Assembly (NCBI RefSeq): GCF_030512175.1
Contig: NZ_JAULBL010000002.1
Location: 1,796,149 to 1,860,148, forward strand
From: Paeniglutamicibacter sulfureus
GTDB lineage: Bacteria > Actinomycetota > Actinomycetes > Actinomycetales > Micrococcaceae
Direction: 5' to 3'
Length of the DNA stretch: 64,000 bases
A program made the translations under genes and the position numbers. The stretch's first letter is position 1. Every line of letters begins with the position of its first letter. Shown here piece after piece: positions 42,011 through 51,769 of this stretch. The notes under the pieces are model-generated. The model was not told the origin of the DNA and did not search any database. It saw only the letters and a list, made by a program, of their open reading frames with translations.

Positions 42011-43111
42011 CTACGGAGCATGGACCTCGGACTCTGCAGCGCGCCGCAGCAGGGACAGGTCGCGGAGGCGGGCGCGAGGAAATGCCCGGACGGGGCCGAT
42101 GACTCTGAGGCCCACGCGCTGGTTGACGGGGGGCGCGTTTTGGCCAAGCACCCGTGCGATCACTGCTTGGGACGATGCGCCGCCGATGTCGTGCAGTTCC
42201 ACGACGGCGTCGTGTCCGAAGTATGAAACGGCGCGGACCGTGGCTTCCACGTGGCCGCTCCCGACGGGGGTGAGGTTGATTTGCTCGGGTCGGACCATCA
42301 CCTGGACCTCTCCGTCTGGGGTCCCTTCCTGGACGGCCAGGGTGCCAAGCAGGCAGGAGACAGCCCCGGCGAAAGACGTGCCGTCGAGCAGGACGGCCTC
42401 GCCCAGGAAGCGGGCCACCTCCGCGTCGACGGGCTGCCGGTATACCTCCGCCGGCGGGCCGAACTGCCGGAAGCGGCCGGTGTCAAGGATTGCGATCTCG
42501 TCAGCGAAGGAGAGAGCCTCGCCTTGGTCGTGGGTCACCAGGACCGCGGTCGCGCCCGCCGCCCGCAGGGCCCGGGCGGTGGCCTCGCGGGTGGCTGCGC
42601 GAAGCCCGCTGTCCAAGGCGGAGAACGGCTCGTCGAGCAGGATCAGTCCCGGGCGCGGAGCCAGCGCGCGTGCCAGGGCCACGCGCTGCTGCTGGCCTCC
42701 GGAGAGCCGGTCCGGCTGGCGGTCCGCCATCGCGGAGGGCAAGCCGACAAGATCGAGCAACTCGAGCACGCGGTCCCGATGGCGACGACGCGGCCACGGC
42801 AAGCCGAAGGCGATGTTGCCGGCCACCGACAGGTGCGGAAACAGCCCGCCTTCCTGGCGCACGTAGCCGATCCCGCGCTGTTCGGGCGGAACCCACACCC
42901 CTGGTCCGGCAACCACCCGGCCCCCGACCGACACCTCGCCACCGCTGGATGGAAGGAAGCCGGCGATGATGCGCAGCAGCGTTGTCTTGCCGCTGCCGGA
43001 CCCACCCAGCACGGCCATGGTCGTGCCCTCCGCCACGGTGAGGTCGACGGACTTGAGCACCGCGTCGAGGCCGTAGTCGGCCGAGACGGCACGGACCTTG
43101 AGTTCGGTCAT
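42011..43111 (-). CDS. fbpC: Ferric iron ABC transporter ATP-binding protein
   Basis: A 366-residue ABC ATPase. Walker A is GGSGSGKTT near residue 37. The signature is RLSGGQQQRVALARAL and Walker B ILLDEPFSALD, with the switch His in VTHDQGEAL. A C-terminal TOBE-like domain (VMVRPEQINLTPVGSGHVEA) is typical for the FbpC/PotA group. The start at 43111 overlaps the permease stop as ATGA. It is the last gene of the iron-box operon. Confidence 0.9.
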   Translation of the reverse strand: MTELKVRAVSADYGLDAVLKSVDLTVAEGTTMAVLGGSGSGKTTLLRIIAGFLPSSGGEVSVGGRVVAGPGVWVPPEQRGIGYVRQEGGLFPHLSVAGNIAFGLPWPRRRHRDRVLELLDLVGLPSAMADRQPDRLSGGQQQRVALARALAPRPGLILLDEPFSALDSGLRAATREATARALRAAGATAVLVTHDQGEALSFADEIAILDTGRFRQFGPPAEVYRQPVDAEVARFLGEAVLLDGTSFAGAVSCLLGTLAVQEGTPDGEVQVMVRPEQINLTPVGSGHVEATVRAVSYFGHDAVVELHDIGGASSQAVIARVLGQNAPPVNQRVGLRVIGPVRAFPRARLRDLSLLRRAAESEVHAP

Positions 43112-44631
43112 TTCTCCTCCAGGATCTGCCGCCGCAGCAGCAGGGTCAGGGGCACGGACAGGGCAATCATCACGGCGGCATACGGGGCCGCGGCGGCGTA
43201 GTCGAGTTGGCTGGCCTCGCGCCAGAAGGCCAGGGCCAAGGTCTCGGTCCCGGTGGGGGCGAGCAGCAGCGTGGCCGTCAGTTCGGTGCTGACGGCCAGC
43301 GCCACCAGGACAAGGCCCGTCATCACGGAGGGCGCCATCAACGGCAGGACGACCCGGACCAGGGTGCCCGTGCCGCCGGTTCCGAGGGAGCGCGCGGCCT
43401 CGGAAAGCTCGGGCGGAGCCGCAGCCAGCCCTGAGCGCAGTGAGACCATGGCCCGGGGGACGAAGAGGATGGCGTACGCCAGAACCGTCAGGGTGACGGT
43501 CTGGTACAGCGGGCCCGCCCATGTCACGGCCAGGGTCACCAGCCCCAGTCCGACGACGATGCCGGGCAGTGAGCTGGCGACGAAGGTGACGCGCTCCAGG
43601 GCCACGGTCAGGCCGGAGTGGTGCCGGTTCAGCAGCCAGGCACCCGGCAGCGCGGCAGCGGTCGCTGCCACGGCGCCCAGGGTTGCCAGGCCCACCGTGC
43701 CAAGGGTGGCGTCCAGCAGGCCTGTATCGAGCAGGCCGGCCCATCCCTCGGAGGCGGCGAGCCATCGACCCACGCTGGCGACCGGGACCACCAAGGCCCC
43801 GGCGACGAGCGCCGCGAGCAACAGCATGGCCGGTGCGGTCCAGGCACCCAGGGCGTGGGGCACGGGAGGGCTCTGTGTCCCCGATCCCAGGCGCGCGACG
43901 CGGCGCCTGCCCCGGGCGATCAGCTCCAGCAACAGCGCCAGCAGGCACAGCCCGACCAGCACGGAGGCCAGCAGGCTCCCGGAGGTATCGCTGAAGCCCA
44001 CCGCGTATTGCTGCATGATCGCCGTCGTGAATGTCGGGAACCGCATCATCTCCAGGACGCCATACTCCGCCAGCAGGTGCAGCGCCACCAGCAGGGCGCC
44101 GCCGCTGAGCGAGGGACGCAGCCGGGGCAGCACGGTGCGCATGACGGCGGCGGCCGGGGAGAGCCCGAGCGAGCGGGCGGCATCCTCGTCGGCCGGATCC
44201 AGGGCGCGCAACTGCGCAGCGACGGGCAGGAAGACGAATGGATAGTAGGCCAGGGTGGTCACCAGGGCCGACCCGGCGAAACCGGTCAGGCCCGGCGCGA
44301 CGGTCACCCAGGCGTAGGCACTGACGAACGAGGGGACGGCCAGCGGCGCCAGCAGCAGGGTCCGCCACCAGGCGGCGCCGGGCAGGGCCGTGCGCTCCAC
44401 GAGCCAGGCCGCGGCTGCCCCGAGCACGACGGCTGCCGGCACCGTGACGGCCACCAGCAATCCGGTGTTTGCCAGCAGGTTCCCGATGCGGGGCCGGAAC
44501 AGGTATTCGGCCGCGCGGGCCGGTCCCTCCGCGAGTGCGGCGGGAAGGGCGATGAGCACCGGCAGCAGGGTGAGGGCCGCGACGAGGGTCGCGGCGGCCA
44601 CCACGCCGCGCGTGCTAGAGGATCCCGACAT
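43108..44631 (-). CDS. fbpB: Ferric iron ABC transporter permease (fused two-domain)
   Basis: A 507-residue permease with about twelve helices and two binding-protein-dependent transport domains in one chain, as in FbpB/SfuB. EAA-type loops are seen at EDAARSLGLSPAAAVMRTVL, then LPRLRPSL, and at SEAARSLGTGGTGTLVRVVL, then LPLMAPS. It overlaps the fbpA end by 17 nt and fbpC by 4 nt. It takes iron from FbpA across the membrane. Confidence 0.9.
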   Translation of the reverse strand: MSGSSSTRGVVAAATLVAALTLLPVLIALPAALAEGPARAAEYLFRPRIGNLLANTGLLVAVTVPAAVVLGAAAAWLVERTALPGAAWWRTLLLAPLAVPSFVSAYAWVTVAPGLTGFAGSALVTTLAYYPFVFLPVAAQLRALDPADEDAARSLGLSPAAAVMRTVLPRLRPSLSGGALLVALHLLAEYGVLEMMRFPTFTTAIMQQYAVGFSDTSGSLLASVLVGLCLLALLLELIARGRRRVARLGSGTQSPPVPHALGAWTAPAMLLLAALVAGALVVPVASVGRWLAASEGWAGLLDTGLLDATLGTVGLATLGAVAATAAALPGAWLLNRHHSGLTVALERVTFVASSLPGIVVGLGLVTLAVTWAGPLYQTVTLTVLAYAILFVPRAMVSLRSGLAAAPPELSEAARSLGTGGTGTLVRVVLPLMAPSVMTGLVLVALAVSTELTATLLLAPTGTETLALAFWREASQLDYAAAAPYAAVMIALSVPLTLLLRRQILEEK

Positions 44632-45649
44632 CCGTCATCAAGGCGATCACTTGGTCGGAGTTGAGGGAGGAGACCTCAACGGCTGGGGCTTCCAATTCCT
44701 CCAGCGACGGGAGGGCCGGGTCCGAATTCGCCCCGGTGCCCACCGCGTACTCCATGGACCCGCTGTCGACGAGGGCCCGCTGGCCCTTGGGGCCGGTGAC
44801 GTACTCGAGGAACCTCTGGGCCTGCTCGGGCATGTCGCTCGAGGCCAGTACCCCGCCGGCCGACAAGCTGACGAACGCGCCCGGGTCCTCACCGCCGAAG
44901 TAGTGCAACGCCGTGTTCGCGCTGCCCTGCCGGTCCCCGGCCTGGTCGCGGTACCAGTAGTAGTGGTACATGATCCCGACCGGGACCTGTCCGGCATTGA
45001 CCGCCTTCATCGTGGCGATGTTGTTCTGGTACACCTCGGCGTTATCCGCCAGCGCCTGAAGCCAGGCGCGGGTCTCGGACTCGCCGCGTTCGGCGAGCAT
45101 GCCCGCGGCGATGGCCTGGAAGTCGGCGCCGCCGGGGGCGGCGCCCCACTTGCCCGACCACTTCGGGTCGGCGAGCTCCATCATCGAGGACGGCAGGTCC
45201 TGTTCGCTGATGAGGTCCTTGTTGTAGACCAGCACGGTGGACCGGGCAGCGATCGGCGCCCAGAGCCGGGAGGACGGAGCGAGGCCGTCGCGGACCTGGT
45301 CCAGGGCGGTTGCGTCCACCGGCGCGAGAAGCCCCTCGCGTTCGACGAGGGTCATGGCCGGGGAATTCTCGGTGAGGAACACGTCGGCCGGAGAGGAGTT
45401 GCCCTCTTTCACGATCATGTGGCCCATGGAGGAGTCCTGGCCGTCGCGGACCTGGGTCGGGATGCCGGTCTCCTCGGTGAACTCCGCGGCAACGGCCTTG
45501 GTGACCTCGATGTGCTGGGCGGAGTAGATCTGCAGCGTGTCGGGCTGCGGGGCGTAGGCCTCCTCGCCGGCCTGGCCGCCGGAGCAGGCGGCCAGGGCCA
45601 GCGGCAGTGCGAGTGCAATGGCGAGCATGGGACGGCGTGTGTGGGTCAT
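44615..45649 (-). CDS. fbpA: Ferric iron-binding lipoprotein FbpA
   Basis: A 344-residue substrate-binding protein. The lipoprotein signal AIALALPLALAAC has lipobox LAAC near residue 22. The mature part is a class II transferrin-like binding protein: LQIYSAQHIEVTKAVAAEFT, then FLTENSPAMTLVEREGLLAP, and MYHYYWYR near residue 228. The adjacent tyrosines match the ferric-coordinating Tyr pair of FbpA. The start overlaps the stop of the adenylation-acyltransferase gene by 4 nt. Its presence supports the iron role of the whole operon. Confidence 0.9.
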   Translation of the reverse strand: MTHTRRPMLAIALALPLALAACSGGQAGEEAYAPQPDTLQIYSAQHIEVTKAVAAEFTEETGIPTQVRDGQDSSMGHMIVKEGNSSPADVFLTENSPAMTLVEREGLLAPVDATALDQVRDGLAPSSRLWAPIAARSTVLVYNKDLISEQDLPSSMMELADPKWSGKWGAAPGGADFQAIAAGMLAERGESETRAWLQALADNAEVYQNNIATMKAVNAGQVPVGIMYHYYWYRDQAGDRQGSANTALHYFGGEDPGAFVSLSAGGVLASSDMPEQAQRFLEYVTGPKGQRALVDSGSMEYAVGTGANSDPALPSLEELEAPAVEVSSLNSDQVIALMTDVGIL

Positions 45650-48306
45650 GGCGTTCTTTCATTCCATCGGTTGGGTGCGGGGACCAGGTCCTGCAGGCGC
45701 CGCATGGGGCGGTCGGCCAGGCGCCAGAGCAGGCATCCGACCCCCAGTGCGGCCACCGTCTCGACAACGTCGTTCTCGAAGGCGGAGAGCACCAGGAACT
45801 GGACCAGGTAAATGTACAGGGAGGCGGCGGCCAGCAGGCCGAGCAGGGGCAGCAGGAACGCGGGTACCCGCATCCGTGGAACCAGGATCAGGGCGGCGAG
45901 GCCGGCGACGACGACGGCATTGCGCAGGGGCTGGTCGGCAAAGAATGTTGCGCCGCCGATTACGCCCAGGGCCAGGGTCAGCCAGCGGCGCCGGCGGGTG
46001 TCGGCATGGGCCGCGGCCGCGCCCACGCCCACCAGCCACAGGGTCGTGGGCATGATCGATTGCGCCATCGAGTCCTCCGTCAGCGCCAGGACAACGACTC
46101 GGGGCACCAGGGCCGCGGCGGTGAACCAGGCGGCCACGCGCCAGGGGTCGGCCTTCCACGCACGGGCAAGGGCCGGAACGGAGATCACCGCGGTGAGCAC
46201 CAGGAGGCTGGCGACGAGGGCGTCGATGAACCAGTACTCGTTGCGCGTGGATCCTTCGGTGGTGTCGCCGATCAGCCAGTGGCTGAGCAGGATGTTGGAC
46301 CATCCGTAGCGTCCGGTGGTGAGCATGGCGAACAGCGCGATGAGCATCGTCGGGACGGCCACGCCGATCAGGATCCGTGCGGTGGCCCGCCACCTGTCGG
46401 CCACGCCGGGCGCGGAGAGTCCGAAGCGGACGGTGTTGTATCCCGCGATGGCCAGCAGCAGGTGTGCCCCGCCCATGACGTCGAACAGGTCCGCGTGGGA
46501 GCCGCAGATGGCCACGACGGCCAGCGCGCGCATCACGACGGAGGTCTCCACGGTGCGCCAGATCCGGGGCGGGCGGTTGCGCGTTCGGGCAAGGCCGGCG
46601 GCTCCCGGATCGGCGGGCGCGTTGCGCCGGTGGGCGGCCAGGTCCGCCAACTCGGACAGGGTTCGATGGTGCCAACCGCGGGGCAGCGGTCCGACGATGC
46701 CCTCGAGACGGAGGGAAGCCTGGACGTGGCTGAGCGAATCCCCGCCGTGCTGGACGAAGCTGCGGCCAAGGTCGACGGAGTCGGTGCCCAACACCTCCGA
46801 GACAACCTTCGCGACCTCGGCGGCCGCGCTCTTGGCCCCGGCAGGGGCCGTTGCCGCGGCGGCATGGCCGGCGGCGCCGGCGAGCACCAGTGCCGCGCAG
46901 CCGGGCCGGTCCAGCTTCCCGTTGGCCAGGCGCGGCAGCTCGGTGACCGCGACGGCTACTGCTGCGGCACCCAGGCCCGAGGCCTGCCCGGCGATCCGTC
47001 GGGCTTCGGCCGTGGTGGCATCGGGGGCTCCTGAGGGCCGGGGCTCGACGGCGACCAGCAGCCGGGTTCCGTCCCCGCCCACGCACGCCGTGTGACCTGC
47101 CGCATCCAGGGCATGCTCGACGGCGCCCACGTCAATGCGCACGCCCATGACCTTGACGAATCCGGAGCGCCGCCCGACAATCCTCAGCAGCCCGTCGGGC
47201 CCGATGCGCCCGAGGTCCCCGGTGCGCAGCTCGGTCAGCATCGGGCCAAGCGCCAGGTCGTCGGGGTGTTCGGCGTATCCCATCATGACGCCGGGGCCGC
47301 GCACGACGACTTCGCCGGCTCCGTCGACCGCCTCGGGCACGGTCGTGTCAAAATGCAGTGAGGTTCCGGAGACGGGCTTGCCCACGGCGTCGGGGTTGTC
47401 TGCGGCCAGGGCCGGATCCAGGACGCAGATGCGGGCGGTGGCTTCCGTCTGCCCGTACATCACCGACAGTCCCCACCCTTGCGCGCGGCCGAGGTCGGCG
47501 GTGCGCCGGACCCGGTCAGGGTGCATGCGGCCACCGGCCTGGGCCATCAGACGCAGCGAAGGGTGGCTCGCTTCGAGTACGCCGGTGGATTCCATGAGCT
47601 CGACCATGTGGGGGACCGCGGCCAGGTTGGTGACGCCGAGGCCGTCGATGGCGTCCCAGAGGGAGCCGTCGAGGACCGAACCCTCGTGCAGGACGACGGA
47701 TGCGCCGGCGACCAGGTGCGAGTGGAGGACCGAGAGTCCAAAGCAGTAGTGCAGGGGGAGGCTGGTGATGGCCCGGTCGGTCTCGGTGAGGCGCAGTGCC
47801 TTGGCGATGGCGGAGGCATTGGCGGCCAGGTTTCGATGGGAGAGCCTGACGAGCTTGGGGGATCCGGTGCTGCCGGAGGTGCTCAGCAGCAACGCCAGGT
47901 CGGGGTGCAGCACGTGCAGCGGGGCGCCTGAGGCGAACTCGAACGGGTGCTCCGGGTCGCCGGTGGCTGTCACATCCGGCCGGTAACGCTCGAGCATCGC
48001 AGCCGTCCGGGGCTCGTCCGAGGTCACGAGAGCGACGTGGCCGGCCTCAAGCGTCGCGAGATAGGCGGCGACACTGTGCACCTCGGCGCGCAACGGCAGG
48101 TGCACCAGGCGCTTCCCGGTCGCGGCGTCCGGGAGATGGAGGACGAGCCGGTCCACGGCGGCGCGCAGCTCACCGTACGATATGGCTTTTCCGTCCGCGC
48201 TCAGCAGCGCGGTCAGTGGCGCCCGGGGGGAGCCGAAGGCGCGGTCCAGTAGTGAATCCTGGCCGGGGGTCGGGGCCGTGAGGTCTTGCACGGGAGTTTG
48301 CGTCAC
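45646..48306 (-). CDS. Single-chain adenylation-carrier-membrane acyltransferase (NRPS-like), iron-regulated
   Basis: An 886-residue three-part enzyme. The adenylation domain (residues ~20-465) has STSGSTGSPKLVRLSH near 145, YGQTEA near 284, a GDLGRIGPDGLLRIVGRRSG loop and the ANGKLDR lysine near 459. The carrier domain has HGGDSLSHVQ near 520 (Ser for phosphopantetheine). The last ~300 residues are an AT3-like membrane domain of about ten helices, with a degenerate MRALAVVAICGSHA start, YIYLVQFLVL and ADRPMRRL near the end. Substrate activation, tethering and transfer on a membrane acceptor is inferred; the substrate is unknown. The GTG start at 48306 lies 6 nt from the iron box with no ribosome binding site, suggesting a leaderless mRNA. 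A PPTase gene is divergent and fbpA overlaps by 4 nt. Confidence 0.85.
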   Translation of the reverse strand: MTQTPVQDLTAPTPGQDSLLDRAFGSPRAPLTALLSADGKAISYGELRAAVDRLVLHLPDAATGKRLVHLPLRAEVHSVAAYLATLEAGHVALVTSDEPRTAAMLERYRPDVTATGDPEHPFEFASGAPLHVLHPDLALLLSTSGSTGSPKLVRLSHRNLAANASAIAKALRLTETDRAITSLPLHYCFGLSVLHSHLVAGASVVLHEGSVLDGSLWDAIDGLGVTNLAAVPHMVELMESTGVLEASHPSLRLMAQAGGRMHPDRVRRTADLGRAQGWGLSVMYGQTEATARICVLDPALAADNPDAVGKPVSGTSLHFDTTVPEAVDGAGEVVVRGPGVMMGYAEHPDDLALGPMLTELRTGDLGRIGPDGLLRIVGRRSGFVKVMGVRIDVGAVEHALDAAGHTACVGGDGTRLLVAVEPRPSGAPDATTAEARRIAGQASGLGAAAVAVAVTELPRLANGKLDRPGCAALVLAGAAGHAAAATAPAGAKSAAAEVAKVVSEVLGTDSVDLGRSFVQHGGDSLSHVQASLRLEGIVGPLPRGWHHRTLSELADLAAHRRNAPADPGAAGLARTRNRPPRIWRTVETSVVMRALAVVAICGSHADLFDVMGGAHLLLAIAGYNTVRFGLSAPGVADRWRATARILIGVAVPTMLIALFAMLTTGRYGWSNILLSHWLIGDTTEGSTRNEYWFIDALVASLLVLTAVISVPALARAWKADPWRVAAWFTAAALVPRVVVLALTEDSMAQSIMPTTLWLVGVGAAAAHADTRRRRWLTLALGVIGGATFFADQPLRNAVVVAGLAALILVPRMRVPAFLLPLLGLLAAASLYIYLVQFLVLSAFENDVVETVAALGVGCLLWRLADRPMRRLQDLVPAPNRWNERTP

Positions 48307-48312
48307 GAAAGC

Positions 48313-48331
48313 TAAGGTTAGCCTAAGGCAA
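48313..48331. promoter_or_regulatory. Iron box (DtxR/IdeR-type operator)
   Basis: TAAGGTTAGCCTAAGGCAA matches the recalled DtxR/IdeR consensus TTAGGTTAGCCTAACCTAA at 15 of 19 positions. It lies between the divergent PPTase gene and the adenylation-acyltransferase/fbpABC operon. Repression by Fe2+-loaded DtxR/IdeR of both transcripts is expected. Confidence 0.85.
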
Positions 48332-48346
48332 GTAGACAAGAGAAGC

Positions 48347-48895
48347 ATGAGGCAATTTATGGCGGAGGTATGGTGGTCCTCGCTCACTGCGGCCGGGCAC
48401 GGGCACTTGGACATGCTTGACCCCACCGAACGCGCCCGGCTGGAGTCGTTGGAAAGGCCTGCTGACCGCGGCCGATTTCTGGTGGGGGCAGTGCTGCTCC
48501 GCGTAGCCGTCGCCTCCCATGCCGGCATTGCCCCGACCGACGTCTCCATCGACCGAACCTGCAATGAATGTGGCGCACCTCACGGCGCGCCCCGCGTCAT
48601 GAACCCGGGGATGGCCGCGCCGTGGGTGTCCGTGTCGCATTCCGGGGTGCTCGTCGTCGTGGCGCTCAGCACCATGGGACCGGTCGGAGTGGACGTGCAG
48701 CGGATCGCAGATCTGAATGACCCGGCAGCCGCGGCAGGGTGGGTTCGGCGGGAGGCGCTGTTCAAGGCGCGGTCCGGTGGGCCCGCAGCCGGCGGTTCGG
48801 TGTGCGAGTTGCAGGCCCCGTTGGCGGGATACGCCGCCGCCGCGGCGCTTCCCGCCCGCGACGACCGTGACTTTGTTGTCCTGAGCTGGCCTTGA
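48347..48895 (+). CDS. 4'-phosphopantetheinyl transferase (Sfp-type, divergent)
   Basis: A 182-residue PPTase. The N-terminus (AEVWWSSLTAAGHGHLDMLD, then RFLVGAVLLRVAVASHAG) and CNECGAPHGAPR match the substrate-recognition half. The catalytic half has WVSVSHSGVLVVVALS, GPVGVDVQRI (GVD-x-E replaced by GVDVQ) and WVRREALFKARSGG, the WxxKEA motif with Arg instead of Lys. It should convert the carrier domain of the divergent protein to its holo form, and it shares the iron box. ATG 48359 is an alternative start. The two substitutions leave activity to be shown. Confidence 0.8.
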   Translation: MRQFMAEVWWSSLTAAGHGHLDMLDPTERARLESLERPADRGRFLVGAVLLRVAVASHAGIAPTDVSIDRTCNECGAPHGAPRVMNPGMAAPWVSVSHSGVLVVVALSTMGPVGVDVQRIADLNDPAAAAGWVRREALFKARSGGPAAGGSVCELQAPLAGYAAAAALPARDDRDFVVLSWP

Positions 48896-50717
<1,822 letters not shown>

Positions 50718-50731
50718 ACACCGTCTGATTC

Positions 50732-50781
50732 GAAGGCCCCGGCCGCTGTCTCGCTCATCGCAAGACAGTGCCGGGGCCTTC
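50732..50781 (+). terminator. guaB terminator
   Basis: GAAGGCCCCGGC (50732-50743) pairs with GCCGGGGCCTTC (50770-50781), and an inner CTGTCT/AGACAG extends it. TTCGTG follows. It lies 14 nt after the guaB stop. Confidence 0.85.
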
Positions 50782-50917
50782 TTCGTGCTCCTGCACGGTC
50801 GCGCCAACGACGTGGGAAAACCCACATCCTGCGATTCGCCCAAGCGTTCCCAAACAGTGGGCTAAGTGACACTGCAAAGCATTGGCGCGTGGCTGCCTGA
50901 CATGAGTACACTTGACT

Positions 50918-51070
50918 ACCGGCCCTGTCTCCCCCAAGTGCGGGGCCGTTTCGGAAGGAACTGGTTACCCCCAAGTTCCAGTTCCTTCCAAGGGAGATAC
51001 GCCGCAGACCCCAAGCTACAGGCACTCCAGGCAGGGTTTCGCTGACAAGTCGGTGAAACCCTGCCCTTCC
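50918..51070 (+). ncRNA. Candidate 6C-type small RNA
   Basis: Two consecutive hairpins have almost identical C-rich loops. The first stem, 50920-50927 with 50941-50948, has loop TCTCCCCCAAGTG. The second stem, 50953-50964 with 50978-50989, has loop TTACCCCCAAGTT. A terminator at 51030-51065 ending in CTTCCTTTTT closes the transcript. TACACT at 50907 is a plausible -10. Paired hairpins with C-runs in their loops are the hallmark of the actinobacterial 6C RNA. Here the runs are five C, not six, so the assignment is likely but not certain. No downstream plus-strand gene exists, so it is not a leader. Confidence 0.65.
51030..51070 (+). terminator. Terminator of the small RNA
   Basis: GGCAGGGTTTC (51030-51040) pairs with GAAACCCTGCC (51055-51065), followed by CTTCCTTTTT. 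It is a classic intrinsic terminator. Confidence 0.85.
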
Positions 51071-51103
51071 TTTTTGGGCCAGGGCCTTGGTGTGCTGCCG
51101 GAA

Positions 51104-51604
51104 TCACCGGCCGACCGGCGGGTTCCCGGCCATCTCGTCATCGGGATGGGTTCCCTGTCCATGCTCGGTGGCCGGAGGGGAATCGCGTCGCGGTTCCGCA
51201 TGCCGTGCGTGCAGTAAGACAAGGATGAAGATGCCCAGTACGGCACCGACGGTGTTGGCCACGATGTCCAGGAGCGAGGCGAAACGGTTGGGCAGCAGCA
51301 GTGCCTGGCCGAGCTCGATGAGGCAGGACGCGGCGAAGCCAGCGGCCAGCGGGTGCCACCATTTCCTGGTCCATGCCGCGGCGATGTAACCGAATGGAAT
51401 GAAAAGCAGGATGTTGGCGCCGAATTCAAACTTGTTGTACCCGATGAACGAGGGCATGCCATGTGCGTGCAGCCACCCGATGACACTGCTCAGGCTTCCG
51501 CTGACTGGACGGTCCACCGGGGTCGGCCAAAAGGCGATCATCGCCAAGGCCAACAAATATGCGGCGGCGAGGATTACGGTGAAACGGAAGTGCGGCTTGG
51601 TCAT
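51104..51604 (-). CDS. VanZ-family membrane protein
   Basis: A 166-residue protein with about four helices: FTVILAAAYLLALAMIAFWP, then NILLFIPFGYIAAAWT, FAASCLIELGQALLLP and LDIVANTVGAVLGIFILVLL. The NILLFIPFG, ELGQ and D-ANT-GA motifs define the VanZ-like family. The C-terminal tail is polar and acidic. The start at 51604 (MTKPHFRF) is preferred over ATG 51668, although neither has a strong ribosome binding site. Function is unknown; links to teicoplanin resistance are known only for VanZ itself. Confidence 0.85.
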   Translation of the reverse strand: MTKPHFRFTVILAAAYLLALAMIAFWPTPVDRPVSGSLSSVIGWLHAHGMPSFIGYNKFEFGANILLFIPFGYIAAAWTRKWWHPLAAGFAASCLIELGQALLLPNRFASLLDIVANTVGAVLGIFILVLLHARHAEPRRDSPPATEHGQGTHPDDEMAGNPPVGR

Positions 51605-51769
51605 GTGGCTTGGTCGGGCGGGGTGTTTGCGGGCGTGTAGGCGCCCGTACGAATTGCGGGAAGGCATCCCGGCAAGTCTACGGCAGGGCCGCGCGCCGGG
51701 GATTTTGCGGGGGACCGGCAAGCGGTCGTCGTGAGAAGGCCCCGGCACCCGGGATCGGATGAGTGCGGA

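Noticed and set aside
42011-44368. A single 785-codon frame covering fbpC and half of the permease region
   Set aside because: Only the part from 43111 matches an ABC ATPase; the rest is antisense-free but out of frame with the permease, whose own frame shows the membrane helices.
45646-48564. Start of the adenylation protein at 48564
   Set aside because: The extra residues run antisense through the PPTase gene and across the iron box; conserved sequence begins after GTG 48306.
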